From: Chelatococcus asaccharovorans
GTDB taxonomy: Bacteria; Pseudomonadota; Alphaproteobacteria; Rhizobiales; Beijerinckiaceae
Direction of reading: 5' to 3'
DNA length: 64,000 bases
Assembly (NCBI RefSeq): GCF_003201475.1
Contig: NZ_QJJK01000004.1
Location: 70,631-134,630 of the forward strand
The notes below the pieces were generated by a model, which saw only the letters and a program-made list of their open reading frames with translations, did no database searches and was not told the DNA's origin. The position numbers and the translations under genes are program-made. Shown here piece after piece: positions 18,801-27,204 of this stretch; position 1 is the first letter of the stretch, and each line of letters starts with the position of its first letter.

Positions 18801-19004
18801 TTCGAGAACCTGCGTCACCTGGCTTTCCATGATGGTGGCCGAGGCGCCGGGGTAGGTGGTGGCCACGGAGACCACGGGCTCATCGATGTTGGGGTATTCG
18901 CGCACCGTCAGGCGCTGGTAGGAGACCGCGCCGATCAGCACAATGATCAGGCTGAGCACCGTGGCGAAGACCGGCCGGCGGATGCAGAGCTCGGAAAAAC
19001 CCAT
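15888..19004 (-). CDS. RND-family multidrug efflux transporter (AcrB/MexB-like)
   Basis: This 1038-residue inner-membrane proton-driven pump starts with MGFSELCIRRPVFATVLSLI, the usual first transmembrane helix. It has the large periplasmic loops and the proton-relay segment AIGLVVDDAIVVLENI in transmembrane helix 4. The C-terminal tail is His/Glu-rich (about the last 40 residues, HKPHEEHDEAHAHGHH), which might bind metal. It follows a membrane-fusion adaptor gene by 98 bp, so the two form an operon. No outer-membrane channel gene is present, so it probably shares a TolC-like protein encoded elsewhere. The substrate cannot be told from sequence. Confidence 0.93.
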   Translation of the reverse strand: MGFSELCIRRPVFATVLSLIIVLIGAVSYQRLTVREYPNIDEPVVSVATTYPGASATIMESQVTQVLEGSIAGIAGIDVLESSSRSESSRITVRFRLGVDADVAASDVRDRVSRVRRRLPDEIDEPVIAKVEADAQPIIFISFMATTMNALELTDYIDRYVTNRLKNLTGVADVSIFGERRYAMRIWVDRERLAAYNLTVQDIEAALRAQNVELPSGRIESRDREFTVLSRTGLTNAEQFENIVVKLSGNYQVKMKDIARVELGAADQRRDGRYNGQTSVTVGIVKQAVANPLDVSEALRAVMPDISASLPDGVTAEIANDNAVFIDRSIQSVFHTILEAIVLVVLVILFFLRSLRASLIPIVTIPISLIATFTLMYALGFSVNTLTLLAMVLAIGLVVDDAIVVLENIHRHVEHGMKPKAAAIKGIKEIGFAVVAMTLTLVAVYAPVAFSPGRTGRLFLEFALTLAGAVLVSGFVALTLTPMMCSKILKHEPNPGFIFRVLERGFNAFEHGYRRLLVGSLKVRALIILLAIGVAGMSGYYFTHLRAELAPVEDRGVIMIRGSGPEGATLAYMSRYSRQIEDSLREIPEMQSVLVILGFPEITDFMIVGRLKDWDVRQRSQQEIAASMRGKLARIPGVMAYANNPASLGQRGSSRPIEFILQTSGTYEELQGYVDTFLKRVGDYPGFVNLDSDLKLNKPEFRIELDRAKVADLGLEVSVIGRTLETLLGGRQVTRFEVEGEQYDVYVQMAAEDRASPSTLSTIFLRAPNGQMVQLSNIVKVTESVAPKELRRFNQLRSATISANLAPGYALGDGLAYLDKAAQEVLPATVQTDYGGQSREFHASSQSLAVVFVLALGFIYLVLAAQFESFRDPVIILLTVPLSMTGALAALYYAGGTLNVYSQIGLVTLVGLITKHGILIVEFANQQQEAGKDRLTAVVEAATMRLRPILMTTGAMVLGAMPLAFAEGAGAESRQQIGLVIVGGLTLGTLLTLFVVPTVYSLVGRIHKPHEEHDEAHAHGHHPEGKGNHAPGHLTPAE

Positions 19005-19102
19005 ATCAGCCGTGCCTCTCGGATTGGTCTGGAACGCGTCGGGCGTAGCCTGGACTTACAGGGGATGAACGGTGGACGTCCGCGGCAGCGCGGTGTGAAG
19101 CG

Positions 19103-20236
19103 TCAGCTCTGCCGCAGCGCGTTGGCGACGACATCAACGCGGACGCCATCGCGCAACCGCGCCTGCCCGGATGTCACCACCAATGCATCGGTGATCAATC
19201 CCTCGAGCACCTCGACCTCGCCGGCCTTGCGGCTGCCGAGACGCACCTTCGTCTCCACGGCCTTGCCATCGACGATCTGGTAGATGAGGGCGTCCTTGCC
19301 GCGCGGCACGACGGCCTCTTCCGGGACGAGCGAGACATTCTGCACGCTCGGGCCCTTCACGGTGATGCGCGCGAACAAGCCGGGGCGCAGGGTGAGATCC
19401 GGGTTCGGCAGGCGGGCGCGGATCGTGAGTGCCCGGCCATTCACGTCGACCATCGGGTCGATGGCGTAGATGGTGCCGGTAAAGACGCGCCCGGGAAGCG
19501 CGTCGACGGTGATTTCCACCGTCTGACCAACGGAAACGCGTGAGAGGTAGACCTCCGGCACCTTAAAGTCGACTTTCAGGGCGTCGATCTTCTCCAGATT
19601 GACGATGGCAGCGCCGGGACTGAGATAGGCGCCGACGGATATCTTGCGGATGCCGAGCACGCCCGGGAAGGGCGCCAGGATCGACAGCTTGTCGAAGCGC
19701 GCCTGGATAAGCGACAGGGTCGCCCGGGCTGTGGCCAAGCCGGCAAAGGCCTCGTCATTGGCGCGCTGGGTGGCATTGCCGCCTTTTGCCAGCACATTGG
19801 TCCGCTTATAATTGGATTCCGCAAGGTCGAGGCGTGCCCGGGCGTCATCGAGTTCGGCCTGGGTGAGCGAGCCGTCAAGCTTGGCAAGCAGGGCACCCGC
19901 CTCGACCTGCTGGCCTTCCTTGAACAAAATCTCGGCAACGCGCCCGGCGATTTCCGACGAAACGATGACCGATTCATCGGATTGCAAGCCGCCGACCGCG
20001 AGAATGTCGGATGTCGCTTCCCCACGCCGCGGTCGCACCGCTTCAACCGGCATGGCGGCTGCCTGACGAACCGGGGCAGGCGCAGCACTTTGGTCGCGCG
20101 CGCGCGCCTCGCCGAATACCGCCTCCCGCAGCCGCTTGACTTCGGCGGACAGGTCCGTTCCACCGCGCTCGAGCACGAAAGCGCCGGCAGAGGCCAGAGC
20201 AATAAGACCCACAACTGCCCATACCGACTTTCGCAT
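19103..20236 (-). CDS. RND efflux periplasmic adaptor (membrane fusion protein)
   Basis: This 377-residue adaptor has an N-terminal membrane anchor (VWAVVGLIALASAGAFVL), a lipoyl/barrel-sandwich hybrid domain (GRVAEILFKEGQQVEAGALL), a helical hairpin (about residues 110-160), the second lipoyl half (FPGVLGIRKISVGAYLSPG) and a beta-barrel (VGQTVEITVDALPG). It bridges the RND pump to an outer-membrane channel. It lies directly upstream of the pump gene in the same direction. Confidence 0.92.
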   Translation of the reverse strand: MRKSVWAVVGLIALASAGAFVLERGGTDLSAEVKRLREAVFGEARARDQSAAPAPVRQAAAMPVEAVRPRRGEATSDILAVGGLQSDESVIVSSEIAGRVAEILFKEGQQVEAGALLAKLDGSLTQAELDDARARLDLAESNYKRTNVLAKGGNATQRANDEAFAGLATARATLSLIQARFDKLSILAPFPGVLGIRKISVGAYLSPGAAIVNLEKIDALKVDFKVPEVYLSRVSVGQTVEITVDALPGRVFTGTIYAIDPMVDVNGRALTIRARLPNPDLTLRPGLFARITVKGPSVQNVSLVPEEAVVPRGKDALIYQIVDGKAVETKVRLGSRKAGEVEVLEGLITDALVVTSGQARLRDGVRVDVVANALRQS

Positions 20237-20446
20237 TCTCGTCTCATCCGCTGCGGAGTGCTCTGGATCCTCTAAGCAACTCGCGTGCCGATCAAGTTAA
20301 CATTTGCTCATGTAACGCCGAAGGGCGCGATCAAAGCATTATCCGGCATTTGTTCGCGCTCCGCCATCACGTGTTCGAGACCGCGTTTCGTCCCATTGTC
20401 GGACAGGCCCAGGCACCCCCCTGCCGCGGCGCTGGAGAGAGCCGGA

Positions 20447-21223
20447 TCAGTCCGCCGGGGCGGCGCGCGACGAGGCGTAGACGTCCAGGATCTCGTCGAC
20501 GCCCCCCTCGGCAATGACCCGGCCTTCGCGCAGCATGATGGCACGATTGCAGTATTGCCGGAGGACGCTGCTGTCATGGGACGCGAGCACCAGAATGCTG
20601 GCGTTGTTCATCATGTTCTCGGTGCGCTGCAAGGCCTTGTCGGCAAAGCCCGCGTCACCGACGCTGATGAGCTCGTCCAGGAGCAGGATGTCCGGCTGGA
20701 CGGCCGTGGAGATGGCAAAGGCCAGCCTGAGCGCCATGCCGTTCGAATAGGTTCGCATCGGCAGGTCGATATAGCCGCCGAGTTCGGAAAAATCGGCGAT
20801 CTCGCCGATGCGCGATCTGGCTTCCGCGATCGACATGCCCACGATGACGCCACGCAGGATGATATTTTCGGCGCCGGTGAGTTCCGGGTCCATGCCCATG
20901 CTGATGTCGAGCAGGGAGGAGACACGCCCGTCGATGTCGACGGTGCCCTCCGAGGGCTCGTAGGAGCCGGAAAACACGCGCAGCAAGGTCGATTTGCCAG
21001 CGCCGTTGTGGCCGATGATGGCCAGGCGATCGCCGGCCTTGAGCGACAGGTTGATATTGCGCAGCGCCTTCACGGTCACGACGTCGCCGTTCTCGCTTTC
21101 GATCTGGCCGCCGACGCGTTTCAGGAGGCTCGACCGCAAAGAGCGTCCGCGCGCGTTGTAGATGGGGAATTCAACCGAGGCATTGACGAGGTCGATCGAC
21201 GGCATGGCCCTGTCCGATCTCAT
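20447..21223 (-). CDS. ABC transporter ATP-binding protein, polysaccharide export (Wzt/KpsT-like)
   Basis: This 258-residue ATPase has Walker A GHNGAGKS, the degenerate signature YSNGMALRLAFA typical of polysaccharide exporters, Walker B ILLLDE and the H-loop ASHD. It energises export of a lipid-linked glycan, with the permease encoded immediately upstream (3-bp gap). It lacks the C-terminal carbohydrate-binding domain found in some Wzt proteins, so it resembles the shorter KpsT/TagH class. An ATG six codons later (21205) is a possible alternative start. No glycosyltransferase cluster flanks the pair. Confidence 0.88.
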   Translation of the reverse strand: MRSDRAMPSIDLVNASVEFPIYNARGRSLRSSLLKRVGGQIESENGDVVTVKALRNINLSLKAGDRLAIIGHNGAGKSTLLRVFSGSYEPSEGTVDIDGRVSSLLDISMGMDPELTGAENIILRGVIVGMSIAEARSRIGEIADFSELGGYIDLPMRTYSNGMALRLAFAISTAVQPDILLLDELISVGDAGFADKALQRTENMMNNASILVLASHDSSVLRQYCNRAIMLREGRVIAEGGVDEILDVYASSRAAPAD

Positions 21224-21226
21224 AAC

Positions 21227-22036
21227 TTAAAGCCAGTAGACAATGCGCGCCCGGAACCGGGCGAACAGCGGTGCCGCGATGAGCGTCAACACCGCGATGA
21301 CGACGAGGGCGCTCGCATAGGTTGCGACGCCGGGGATGCGGCCGTGCAGCGGCTCGGCCACGATGCGCAGGAAGACCGCGAACGGATTGAAGCCGACGAT
21401 ATACCATGCGGCGGCGCCCATCTGGTCCACCCGCCACATCACCGGTGTCATGAAGAAGGCGATCTGCAGCAGGTTCTGAATGATCTGCGGCAGGTCGCGA
21501 AAGCGTGTCGACAGGATGCCGATGATCATCGCGGACAGGAAGGCGGCCACCATCATCAGAGCGAGGCCGGGGATCGCGAGCAGCATGGCCGGGCTCGGAA
21601 CCACCAGAAAGCATATCCAGACGATGGGAATGATGATGAGATTATGCGCGAAGGCGATCAGATTGCGCACGAGAAGACGGAAAACGAAGACCGTCTTCGG
21701 CATCGCCTCCTGGCGCAGATAGACGGAGGCCTGCACGAAGGTGAGGGTTGCGTCGTTGACGATGCCCGCGATCAGCGTCCACACCACCATGTTGACCGCC
21801 AGGAAGGGCAGATATTCGCGGATGGGCTGATTGAACAGGAAGGCGTAGACGATACCGATGCCTGCGACAAAAATGCCCATGCTCAGCGTGATCCAGAATT
21901 GTCCGAATTTGGATCGCTTGTAGCGTTGGCGAATGTCGCTGAAGCCGAGCAGCACCCAAACGTGCCAGGCGGTGATACCATGCACGACATCGTTCAGCAT
22001 AAGCCGCCAGTCGCGACGGGTCGGGCTCAGGGACAT
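21227..22036 (-). CDS. ABC-2 type permease, polysaccharide export (Wzm/KpsM-like)
   Basis: This 269-residue integral membrane protein has six predicted hydrophobic segments. It carries the ABC-2 family features SDIRQRYKRSKFGQFWITLS near the N-terminus and FRDLPQIIQNLLQIAFFMTP in the middle. It partners the ATPase just downstream to move a polysaccharide or polyol-phosphate polymer across the inner membrane. The pair stands alone, between an efflux pump operon and pyrE. Confidence 0.9.
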   Translation of the reverse strand: MSLSPTRRDWRLMLNDVVHGITAWHVWVLLGFSDIRQRYKRSKFGQFWITLSMGIFVAGIGIVYAFLFNQPIREYLPFLAVNMVVWTLIAGIVNDATLTFVQASVYLRQEAMPKTVFVFRLLVRNLIAFAHNLIIIPIVWICFLVVPSPAMLLAIPGLALMMVAAFLSAMIIGILSTRFRDLPQIIQNLLQIAFFMTPVMWRVDQMGAAAWYIVGFNPFAVFLRIVAEPLHGRIPGVATYASALVVIAVLTLIAAPLFARFRARIVYWL

Positions 22037-22574
22037 TGACGGTTTCTCGGAAACGGTTCTCGACTAGACCAGATCAGGCCGGTGGCAGAAGCTTGAAAAA
22101 CCTCGTCAGGTCATTGCTTCCGCCTCCGTTCGGCGCGGCATCGTACCGGGCGTAGCACGGTGGAGGCACGCCTTGCCGGGCCCGCGCCGCAGGGGCAGTC
22201 GTGCAGCGCGGAGGTACCCGCACGTCCGGCCAGCCTGTGCGGCTGTCTAGCGAAGGCCGCGATGGGGGTCAAGGCGACCGGGATGCAGCGGGGCAAGGTC
22301 AGCACGGTGGGGACGGAGGGAAGACCGGTTCACGGAGGCGGCAGGGACAGATCGGCATTGGATTGCTCGTGCGGGCTATCAAACGGGCTTGTCAGGATCG
22401 GCCCGCCGGTGTTCTTAAGCGCCCAGCGGGGCGAGCCGCCGCTCGGTGATCTCGGACGCCTTGATGCCCGACAGCGGGAGCCCAAGACCGGGCACCCCGT
22501 GTCGGAATATCGTGGCTGCTTCATGGGCATGCGGTGGCCGCATAATGGCAGGCAGAGAGGCGTGAGGCGCCGGG
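22037..22574. other. GC-rich spacer without a recognisable gene
   Basis: This 538-bp region lies between the divergent permease and pyrE genes. Open frames cross it, but their translations are Gly/Arg-rich and look like antisense or chance frames. Promoters for both flanking genes should lie here. I see no repeat or RNA gene. Confidence 0.45.
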
Positions 22575-23297
22575 ATGATGGAGAGAGTGATGGTGAAAGC
22601 AGCGTCCCTGGCGGACAGACAAACGATCGCCCACCAGACCGCCCGCATGATGCTCGAGGTCAAGGCCATTCATTTCAACGCCGAGACGCCGTTCATCTTC
22701 ACGTCGGGCTGGGCGAGCCCGGTGTATACCGACTGCCGCAAGCTGATCTCCTATCCGCGGCTGCGCGCCGGGCTGATGGATTTCGCCGCAACCACCATTC
22801 TGCGCGACATCGGCTACGAATCGATCGATTGTGTGGCGGGCGGTGAAACCGCTGGCATTCCCTTCGCGGCGTGGATCGCCGACCGGCTGATGCTGCCTAT
22901 GCAGTATATCCGCAAGAAGCCGAAAGGTTTCGGCCGCAACGCGCAGATCGAGGGCGAGGTGGTGGAAGGCTCGCGCACGCTTCTCGTCGAGGATCTGGCG
23001 ACGGATGGTCGCAGCAAGGTGACGTTCGCCGATGCCATCCGCAATGCCGGGCAGACCGTCGATCATTGCTTCGTGCTCTTCTTCTACGATATTTTCCCGA
23101 CGGCTCGCGCCGACCTGAAGGCCATAGGCCTCGATCTCCACGCGCTGGTGACCTGGTGGGACGTGCTGGAGGTCGCGAAGGCGAGCGGCCATTTCGATGC
23201 CGGTGTGCTTGCGGAGGTGGAAGCCTTCCTGCATCAGCCGGCGCAGTGGTCGTCGGCCCACGGTGGGATTTCCGAATTCGGCGGCCCGAAGAGCTAA
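22575..23297 (+). CDS. pyrE: Orotate phosphoribosyltransferase
   Basis: This enzyme makes orotidine monophosphate from orotate and PRPP in pyrimidine synthesis. Type I phosphoribosyltransferase features are [16 protein letters not shown], the stretch [16 protein letters not shown], the RKKPKGFGR lysine loop, and the PRPP-binding [14 protein letters not shown]. It is 240 residues from the ATG at 22575 (GAGG 7 nt upstream); an ATG at 22590 also has a fair GGAG site. pyrD lies about 8 kb away in the same window, so the pathway genes are near each other but not in one operon. Confidence 0.93.
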   Translation: MMERVMVKAASLADRQTIAHQTARMMLEVKAIHFNAETPFIFTSGWASPVYTDCRKLISYPRLRAGLMDFAATTILRDIGYESIDCVAGGETAGIPFAAWIADRLMLPMQYIRKKPKGFGRNAQIEGEVVEGSRTLLVEDLATDGRSKVTFADAIRNAGQTVDHCFVLFFYDIFPTARADLKAIGLDLHALVTWWDVLEVAKASGHFDAGVLAEVEAFLHQPAQWSSAHGGISEFGGPKS

Positions 23298-23311
23298 ATC
23301 TGCCCTCAGCG

Positions 23312-23329
23312 CCCCGGGCTTCTCCGGGG
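23312..23329 (+). terminator. Small GC hairpin after pyrE
   Basis: CCCCGG and CCGGGG pair around a 6-nt loop 15 bp after the pyrE stop. There is no T tract, so intrinsic termination is uncertain. Confidence 0.3.
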
Positions 23330-23491
23330 ATGTCGTGTGTTCAAGCGACACATCACCTCCCCGACCTCGGGTCAGGCCTGTCGCTTCAGCGCGTGCCAGA
23401 GGCTGCACAGGGCGATCCCGTCGCGGCCGCGCGCCGCATGGTTTGTGCGGCGCGGGCCCATCTGTCGCGCTGCTGCTTGCGGATCTGCGGG

Positions 23492-23734
23492 TCAAGTCAT
23501 TCCTGGTTGCAGCTGTGCCGAGGGCAAACCCACAGCCAGGAGCAGATCAATCAGGCGACGCACCCGGCGGGTCGGTGAAGAGTGAAGCGCGGCCTGATTT
23601 GCCCGATCGTCCAGACGCGCCATGGCTTCCTCGAGTTCAGCCGTGCTCGCGCCGGTACCAATCATTTCAGTGGCAATCATGTCGTCTACCGTGCCAACGA
23701 GCGTGTCGATGTCACGCCGTGATATGCCAGTCAT
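23492..23734 (-). CDS. Small hypothetical protein
   Basis: This 80-residue acidic then basic protein starts MTGISRRDIDTLVGTVDDMI. Helical patterning is strong (AELEEAMARLDDRANQAALH), and it ends in a hydrophobic stretch (RLIDLLLAVGLP). The start has a good ribosome site (GGAGAAG, 4 nt before the ATG), which is the main reason to accept it. I do not recognise the family. It lies alone between pyrE and an AT-rich spacer. Confidence 0.5.
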   Translation of the reverse strand: MTGISRRDIDTLVGTVDDMIATEMIGTGASTAELEEAMARLDDRANQAALHSSPTRRVRRLIDLLLAVGLPSAQLQPGMT

Positions 23735-24206
23735 TCAACTTCTCCCGCGCCGTTCCCTTGGCGTAGAACATTTTGCATGACAAGTGTTACAGCGGTTCTA
23801 GGAGCGCCAGGAGGCGCACCTACTTATTTTCTTATAATTATTACAAATATTATGCTCTAATGTCACAAATCCTTATTATTAGGGCTGCTCTGAGGTATGG
23901 CGAATGCAGGAATCACGATCCTGATTCGCACCTCATCATACAGAGTTCGTGCCGTTATTCTAACCATCCCTCGCGAGCGCCTGCTTGTGGCTGTGGGTTG
24001 TGGCATGCATCCGCCCGACCCGTGCTCGTGGAATGAATTTGACGTTCGGTACTCGCTCGATGTCGGCCTCGAGACCGAATGTCAAACTCGAAAATTCCAC
24101 GCGAATCATAGACATTCTGGGGATGCTCCTGTTTCCAAGAGCGGTGTCGCGCATTATCTTTAATGAAGCCGTCTGTGACCGGCTGATCATGAGGAGCCTT
24201 TTCGCC
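23735..24206. other. AT-rich spacer without a recognisable gene
   Basis: This 472-bp stretch is notably AT-rich around 23815-23880. It carries a short GCGCC-AGGA-GGCGC hairpin at 23804-23817. A frame at 23897-24163 has no recognisable product. It probably holds promoters for the flanking small genes. Confidence 0.4.
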
Positions 24207-24389
24207 ATGGCCCCGTCCGAACCCGTTATCGGGCCCACTGAAGCGCTTTCTGACAACCGCGGGCTGATCATCGGGCTGTCCGCGGCTGGCGTTATCGTGG
24301 CGCTCGCTGCGGGCGCGATGCTCTGGGCGAGCCAGGGCGACGGCGTATTCCTGACCTGGGTGACAGCTGCGATTGCGGGTTGTTTTTAA
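24207..24389 (+). CDS. Small single-pass membrane protein
   Basis: This 60-residue protein has one clear transmembrane segment (GLIIGLSAAGVIVALAAGAM) after a polar N-terminus. The ATG at 24207 has AGGAG 10 nt upstream; an ATG at 24189 would add six residues. It lies 188 bp before the SCO1 gene in the same direction. A link to cytochrome oxidase assembly or respiration is possible from position only. The frame extends further upstream without coding character. Confidence 0.5.
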   Translation: MAPSEPVIGPTEALSDNRGLIIGLSAAGVIVALAAGAMLWASQGDGVFLTWVTAAIAGCF

Positions 24390-24577
24390 GGGTGCGGGCA
24401 TGGCGCAGCGCCGTGGTTGGCTGCAGCCCCTTCAGGTCTCCATGACGTTTTCGCGAGGCGACCATCTGCCGCCTTCTCCTGCAGGGCTTTGGCGGCGTAT
24501 AGCGATCCCGCCGGTGCTCGCTGCCGAAGGTCGTGGGGCGTCGGCGCCGCCTGCGGATGGAACGGGAGCAACGCATT

Positions 24578-25171
24578 ATGAAGCATGACCGCCTCCGGCG
24601 TCTGGCGCTGCCTCTCCTCACGTTCCTTGTCAGCGTTGTCCTGCTCGGCATCGCGATCGTCTCGCTGGTCGATTTTCGTCGTGAGGAGCCGGTGACATCC
24701 TCGGTCGGTGGGCCATTCACCCTGACCTCGCAGGATGGACGCACCGTCACGGAGAAAGATCTCCGCGGCGCACCGTTCCTCGTGTTCTTCGGCTTCACCC
24801 ATTGCCCCGATGTCTGTCCGACCACGCTGTTCGAGGCATCCGAGCTGCTGCGCGCGGCGGGGTCGCAAGGCGACAAGCTGCGTATCCTGTTTGTGACGGT
24901 CGATCCGGAACGTGACACCCCTGAGGTCATGAAAAGCTATCTCAGCGCGTTCGATCCACGGATCATCGGGCTTTCCGGTTCGCCTGAGGCCATTGCCGCC
25001 ATTGTCAAGTCTTACAAGGTCTATGCGCGCAAGGTTCCGACCAGCGACGGATACACCATGGATCACACGGCCATGGTGTATCTGATGGATGCCAAGGGGC
25101 GCTTCGTGAACGGCTTCGATCTCAAACGCGCACCGGACGTCGCGGCGAAAGATCTTCTGAGCTACCTGTAA
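24578..25171 (+). CDS. SCO1/SenC copper chaperone for cytochrome oxidase
   Basis: This 197-residue membrane-anchored thioredoxin-fold protein delivers copper to the CuA site of cytochrome c oxidase. It has an N-terminal transmembrane helix (LLTFLVSVVLLGIAIVSLV), the copper-binding FTHCPDVCP motif and the conserved histidine in TMDHTAMVYL. The ATG at 24578 has GGGAG 9 nt upstream and gives a normal length. Its 3' end overlaps the convergent glycosyltransferase gene by 50 bp. No oxidase genes are adjacent. Confidence 0.92.
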   Translation: MKHDRLRRLALPLLTFLVSVVLLGIAIVSLVDFRREEPVTSSVGGPFTLTSQDGRTVTEKDLRGAPFLVFFGFTHCPDVCPTTLFEASELLRAAGSQGDKLRILFVTVDPERDTPEVMKSYLSAFDPRIIGLSGSPEAIAAIVKSYKVYARKVPTSDGYTMDHTAMVYLMDAKGRFVNGFDLKRAPDVAAKDLLSYL

Positions 25172-27083
25172 TCTGGAGGCTGCGGCGTCGGGCGGATAGT
25201 CCATGTTCCGTCTTGTTCCAGGTGAAGGGCGACGTGACGAGGCCGGCGAGGCCGCGCCACGAAGCCACGGACACGAGGACGTAGTAGAACGGCAGCAGCG
25301 GCACGTAGAGCATCAGCCTCCAGGGGCCGCGCCGGGCGATGCCGATGACCGGGGGCAGCAGCATCGAGACGAAGCCAGCCGCGAAGACGACCAGCGCCAG
25401 CGCCGCAAAGCCGGCGTCGGCCATCGAGGAGACCGGGACAGCACCGCCGTTCAGGACGAGCCTCGTCATCGCGATGACGGCGAGCGCGGCGAACAGCGGA
25501 TAACCCAGCGCTGTCGCCACAGTGCCGAAGGCCATGGTCAGGACGCCGAGGGAGCCGGCGCCGCCGAGCGCCCGGGCCGTGGTGAGGGGCATCCGGCTGT
25601 GGGTGACGCAGACTTGCATCCAGCCCTTCATCCAGCGCGCGCGCTGGCGCATCCACGCCCCGAGTTGCATCGGCGCTTCCTCGAGGGTTGCCGACGGCAG
25701 GTCGGCGACGTCGTAGCCGCGGCACGCGAGCCGCACGCCGAGGTCGGCATCCTCAGTCACGTTCCAGGCGTCCCAACCCTTGATGTCACGCAGCACCTGC
25801 GTCCGGAAGTGGTTGGAGGTGCCGCCGAGCGGCAGCGGCAGGCCGTAGCTGGCGAGGCCGGGATTGATGACGTCGAACAGCGCCATGTATTCGATGGCGA
25901 AGAGGGTGGCGAGCAGGCCGTCCTTGAGATTGTCGATGACGAGACGCGCCTGGAGGCAGACCACCGAGCGGGGCATGCGCGCGAAGGTCGCGACGGCAAG
26001 GCGCAGCTGATCACGATCGGGTACGTCTTCGGCGTCGTAGACGACGACGAACTCGCCCCGGGCGAGCGGCAGGGCCACGTTCAGCGCGCGCGGCTTGGTC
26101 CGGGGCTGTCCCACGGGTGCGATGAGGACTTCGATGAAATTGGGCATCTCCATGGCGCGCACGGCCGCCCGCATGGGCGCATCGTCCTCTTCCAGGACCA
26201 GCTTGATGTCGAGCTTGGCGGCGGGATAGTCGAGCGCCTGCAGCGCACCGACGATCTGTCGGAGCACCCGCGTCTCCCGGAACAGGGGAACGATAATGGT
26301 GTAGACCGGCAGGTGCTCATCGCCTCGCTCTTCATCATCCGGCGCAAGGGCAGGCTTGCGGCGCTGGCGGATCGGCACCCGCTCGAGGCAACAGGCCAGC
26401 CGGACGGTGATCATGGCGAGGAAGACGAGGCTGATCACGCCGATGACGACCTGTTGCATGGTGTCCGGCGCCAGTGTCGCCATGAAGCTGGCCGCGCCCA
26501 CGGCTGTCGCCAGAGAGATGACCTGTGCCTTGGTGGCGCCGTCGCGCGCGGACAGGGCAGGGTCCTCATCCGGCAATTCATTGGCGGCGCGCTGTGCGAT
26601 ACGGTCCGCGGACGCGGCCATCACGCGTTCGGCCAGGCGCCGCGGCGAAACCAGCGCGACGCCCTGTCGGGCGAGCTTGGGTCCGCGCAGCAGCAGTTCC
26701 TGCACGGCACTGCCGCGCGGGGCGATGGCGAAGGCCAGATGTCGCCGGTTTGGCTGCAGTGCAACGATGCCGGCACGGATGCCGAGGTCGTAGGGCGCGC
26801 TGGGGCTGACCGCGATATCGGCCGGCAGGAGCGGAATCCCCGTTTCGGCCGCCAGGGCCCGGTAGAAGGCCTCTTCGTCCATGAAGCCGAGCGCCAGCAA
26901 GGCCTCGGACGGTGTAACGCCCCACAGGAGCGCATAGCGCTTGGCTTTGATGAGTTGCGGTATAGTCACCCCGTGCGCCGCCAGAAAGGCGATTTCGGGT
27001 GGCAAGGGCTCCTCATAGCCCTCTGGTGACCACCGATAACGCAACAACCAGCCTTCCCCGCTGGCATTGCTGCCCCGATGCAT
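25122..27083 (-). CDS. Processive family 2 glycosyltransferase with N-terminal GspE-N-like domain
   Basis: This 653-residue membrane glycosyltransferase has the processive GT2 signature D...DAED (about residue 348)...TEDADLG (about 443)...QRARW (about 478), as in cellulose and related synthases. Before it come a cytosolic domain of about 170 residues resembling the N-terminal domain of type II secretion ATPases (GFMDEEAFYRALAAETGIPL) and two transmembrane helices near residue 200. Several more membrane helices follow the catalytic part. It probably makes a cell-surface polysaccharide; the sugar is unknown. The start ATG follows GGGGGA. Its 3' end overlaps the SCO1 gene tail-to-tail. Confidence 0.87.
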   Translation of the reverse strand: MHRGSNASGEGWLLRYRWSPEGYEEPLPPEIAFLAAHGVTIPQLIKAKRYALLWGVTPSEALLALGFMDEEAFYRALAAETGIPLLPADIAVSPSAPYDLGIRAGIVALQPNRRHLAFAIAPRGSAVQELLLRGPKLARQGVALVSPRRLAERVMAASADRIAQRAANELPDEDPALSARDGATKAQVISLATAVGAASFMATLAPDTMQQVVIGVISLVFLAMITVRLACCLERVPIRQRRKPALAPDDEERGDEHLPVYTIIVPLFRETRVLRQIVGALQALDYPAAKLDIKLVLEEDDAPMRAAVRAMEMPNFIEVLIAPVGQPRTKPRALNVALPLARGEFVVVYDAEDVPDRDQLRLAVATFARMPRSVVCLQARLVIDNLKDGLLATLFAIEYMALFDVINPGLASYGLPLPLGGTSNHFRTQVLRDIKGWDAWNVTEDADLGVRLACRGYDVADLPSATLEEAPMQLGAWMRQRARWMKGWMQVCVTHSRMPLTTARALGGAGSLGVLTMAFGTVATALGYPLFAALAVIAMTRLVLNGGAVPVSSMADAGFAALALVVFAAGFVSMLLPPVIGIARRGPWRLMLYVPLLPFYYVLVSVASWRGLAGLVTSPFTWNKTEHGLSARRRSLQITGSSEDLSPRRPVRV

Positions 27084-27204
27084 CGTCGTCCCCCAAATTG
27101 TCCCCGGAGCGTATTGTGATAGGAGTTTGGCAAGGAATGCGAGTCAAATCCGACTCGTTTCATGGTCGAATTGGCCCCTGGCTCCCGCGATGCCTGGATC
27201 AGAA

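Noticed and set aside
20285-22039. 584-codon frame antisense to the ABC exporter genes
   Set aside because: It is a shadow of two genes with textbook motifs.
23897-24163. 88-codon frame in the AT-rich spacer
   Set aside because: It has no recognisable domain, and the ribosome site is not convincing.
25203-27029. 608-codon frame antisense to the glycosyltransferase
   Set aside because: It is Arg/Gly/His-rich without domain signals; the minus-strand glycosyltransferase has its full motif set.
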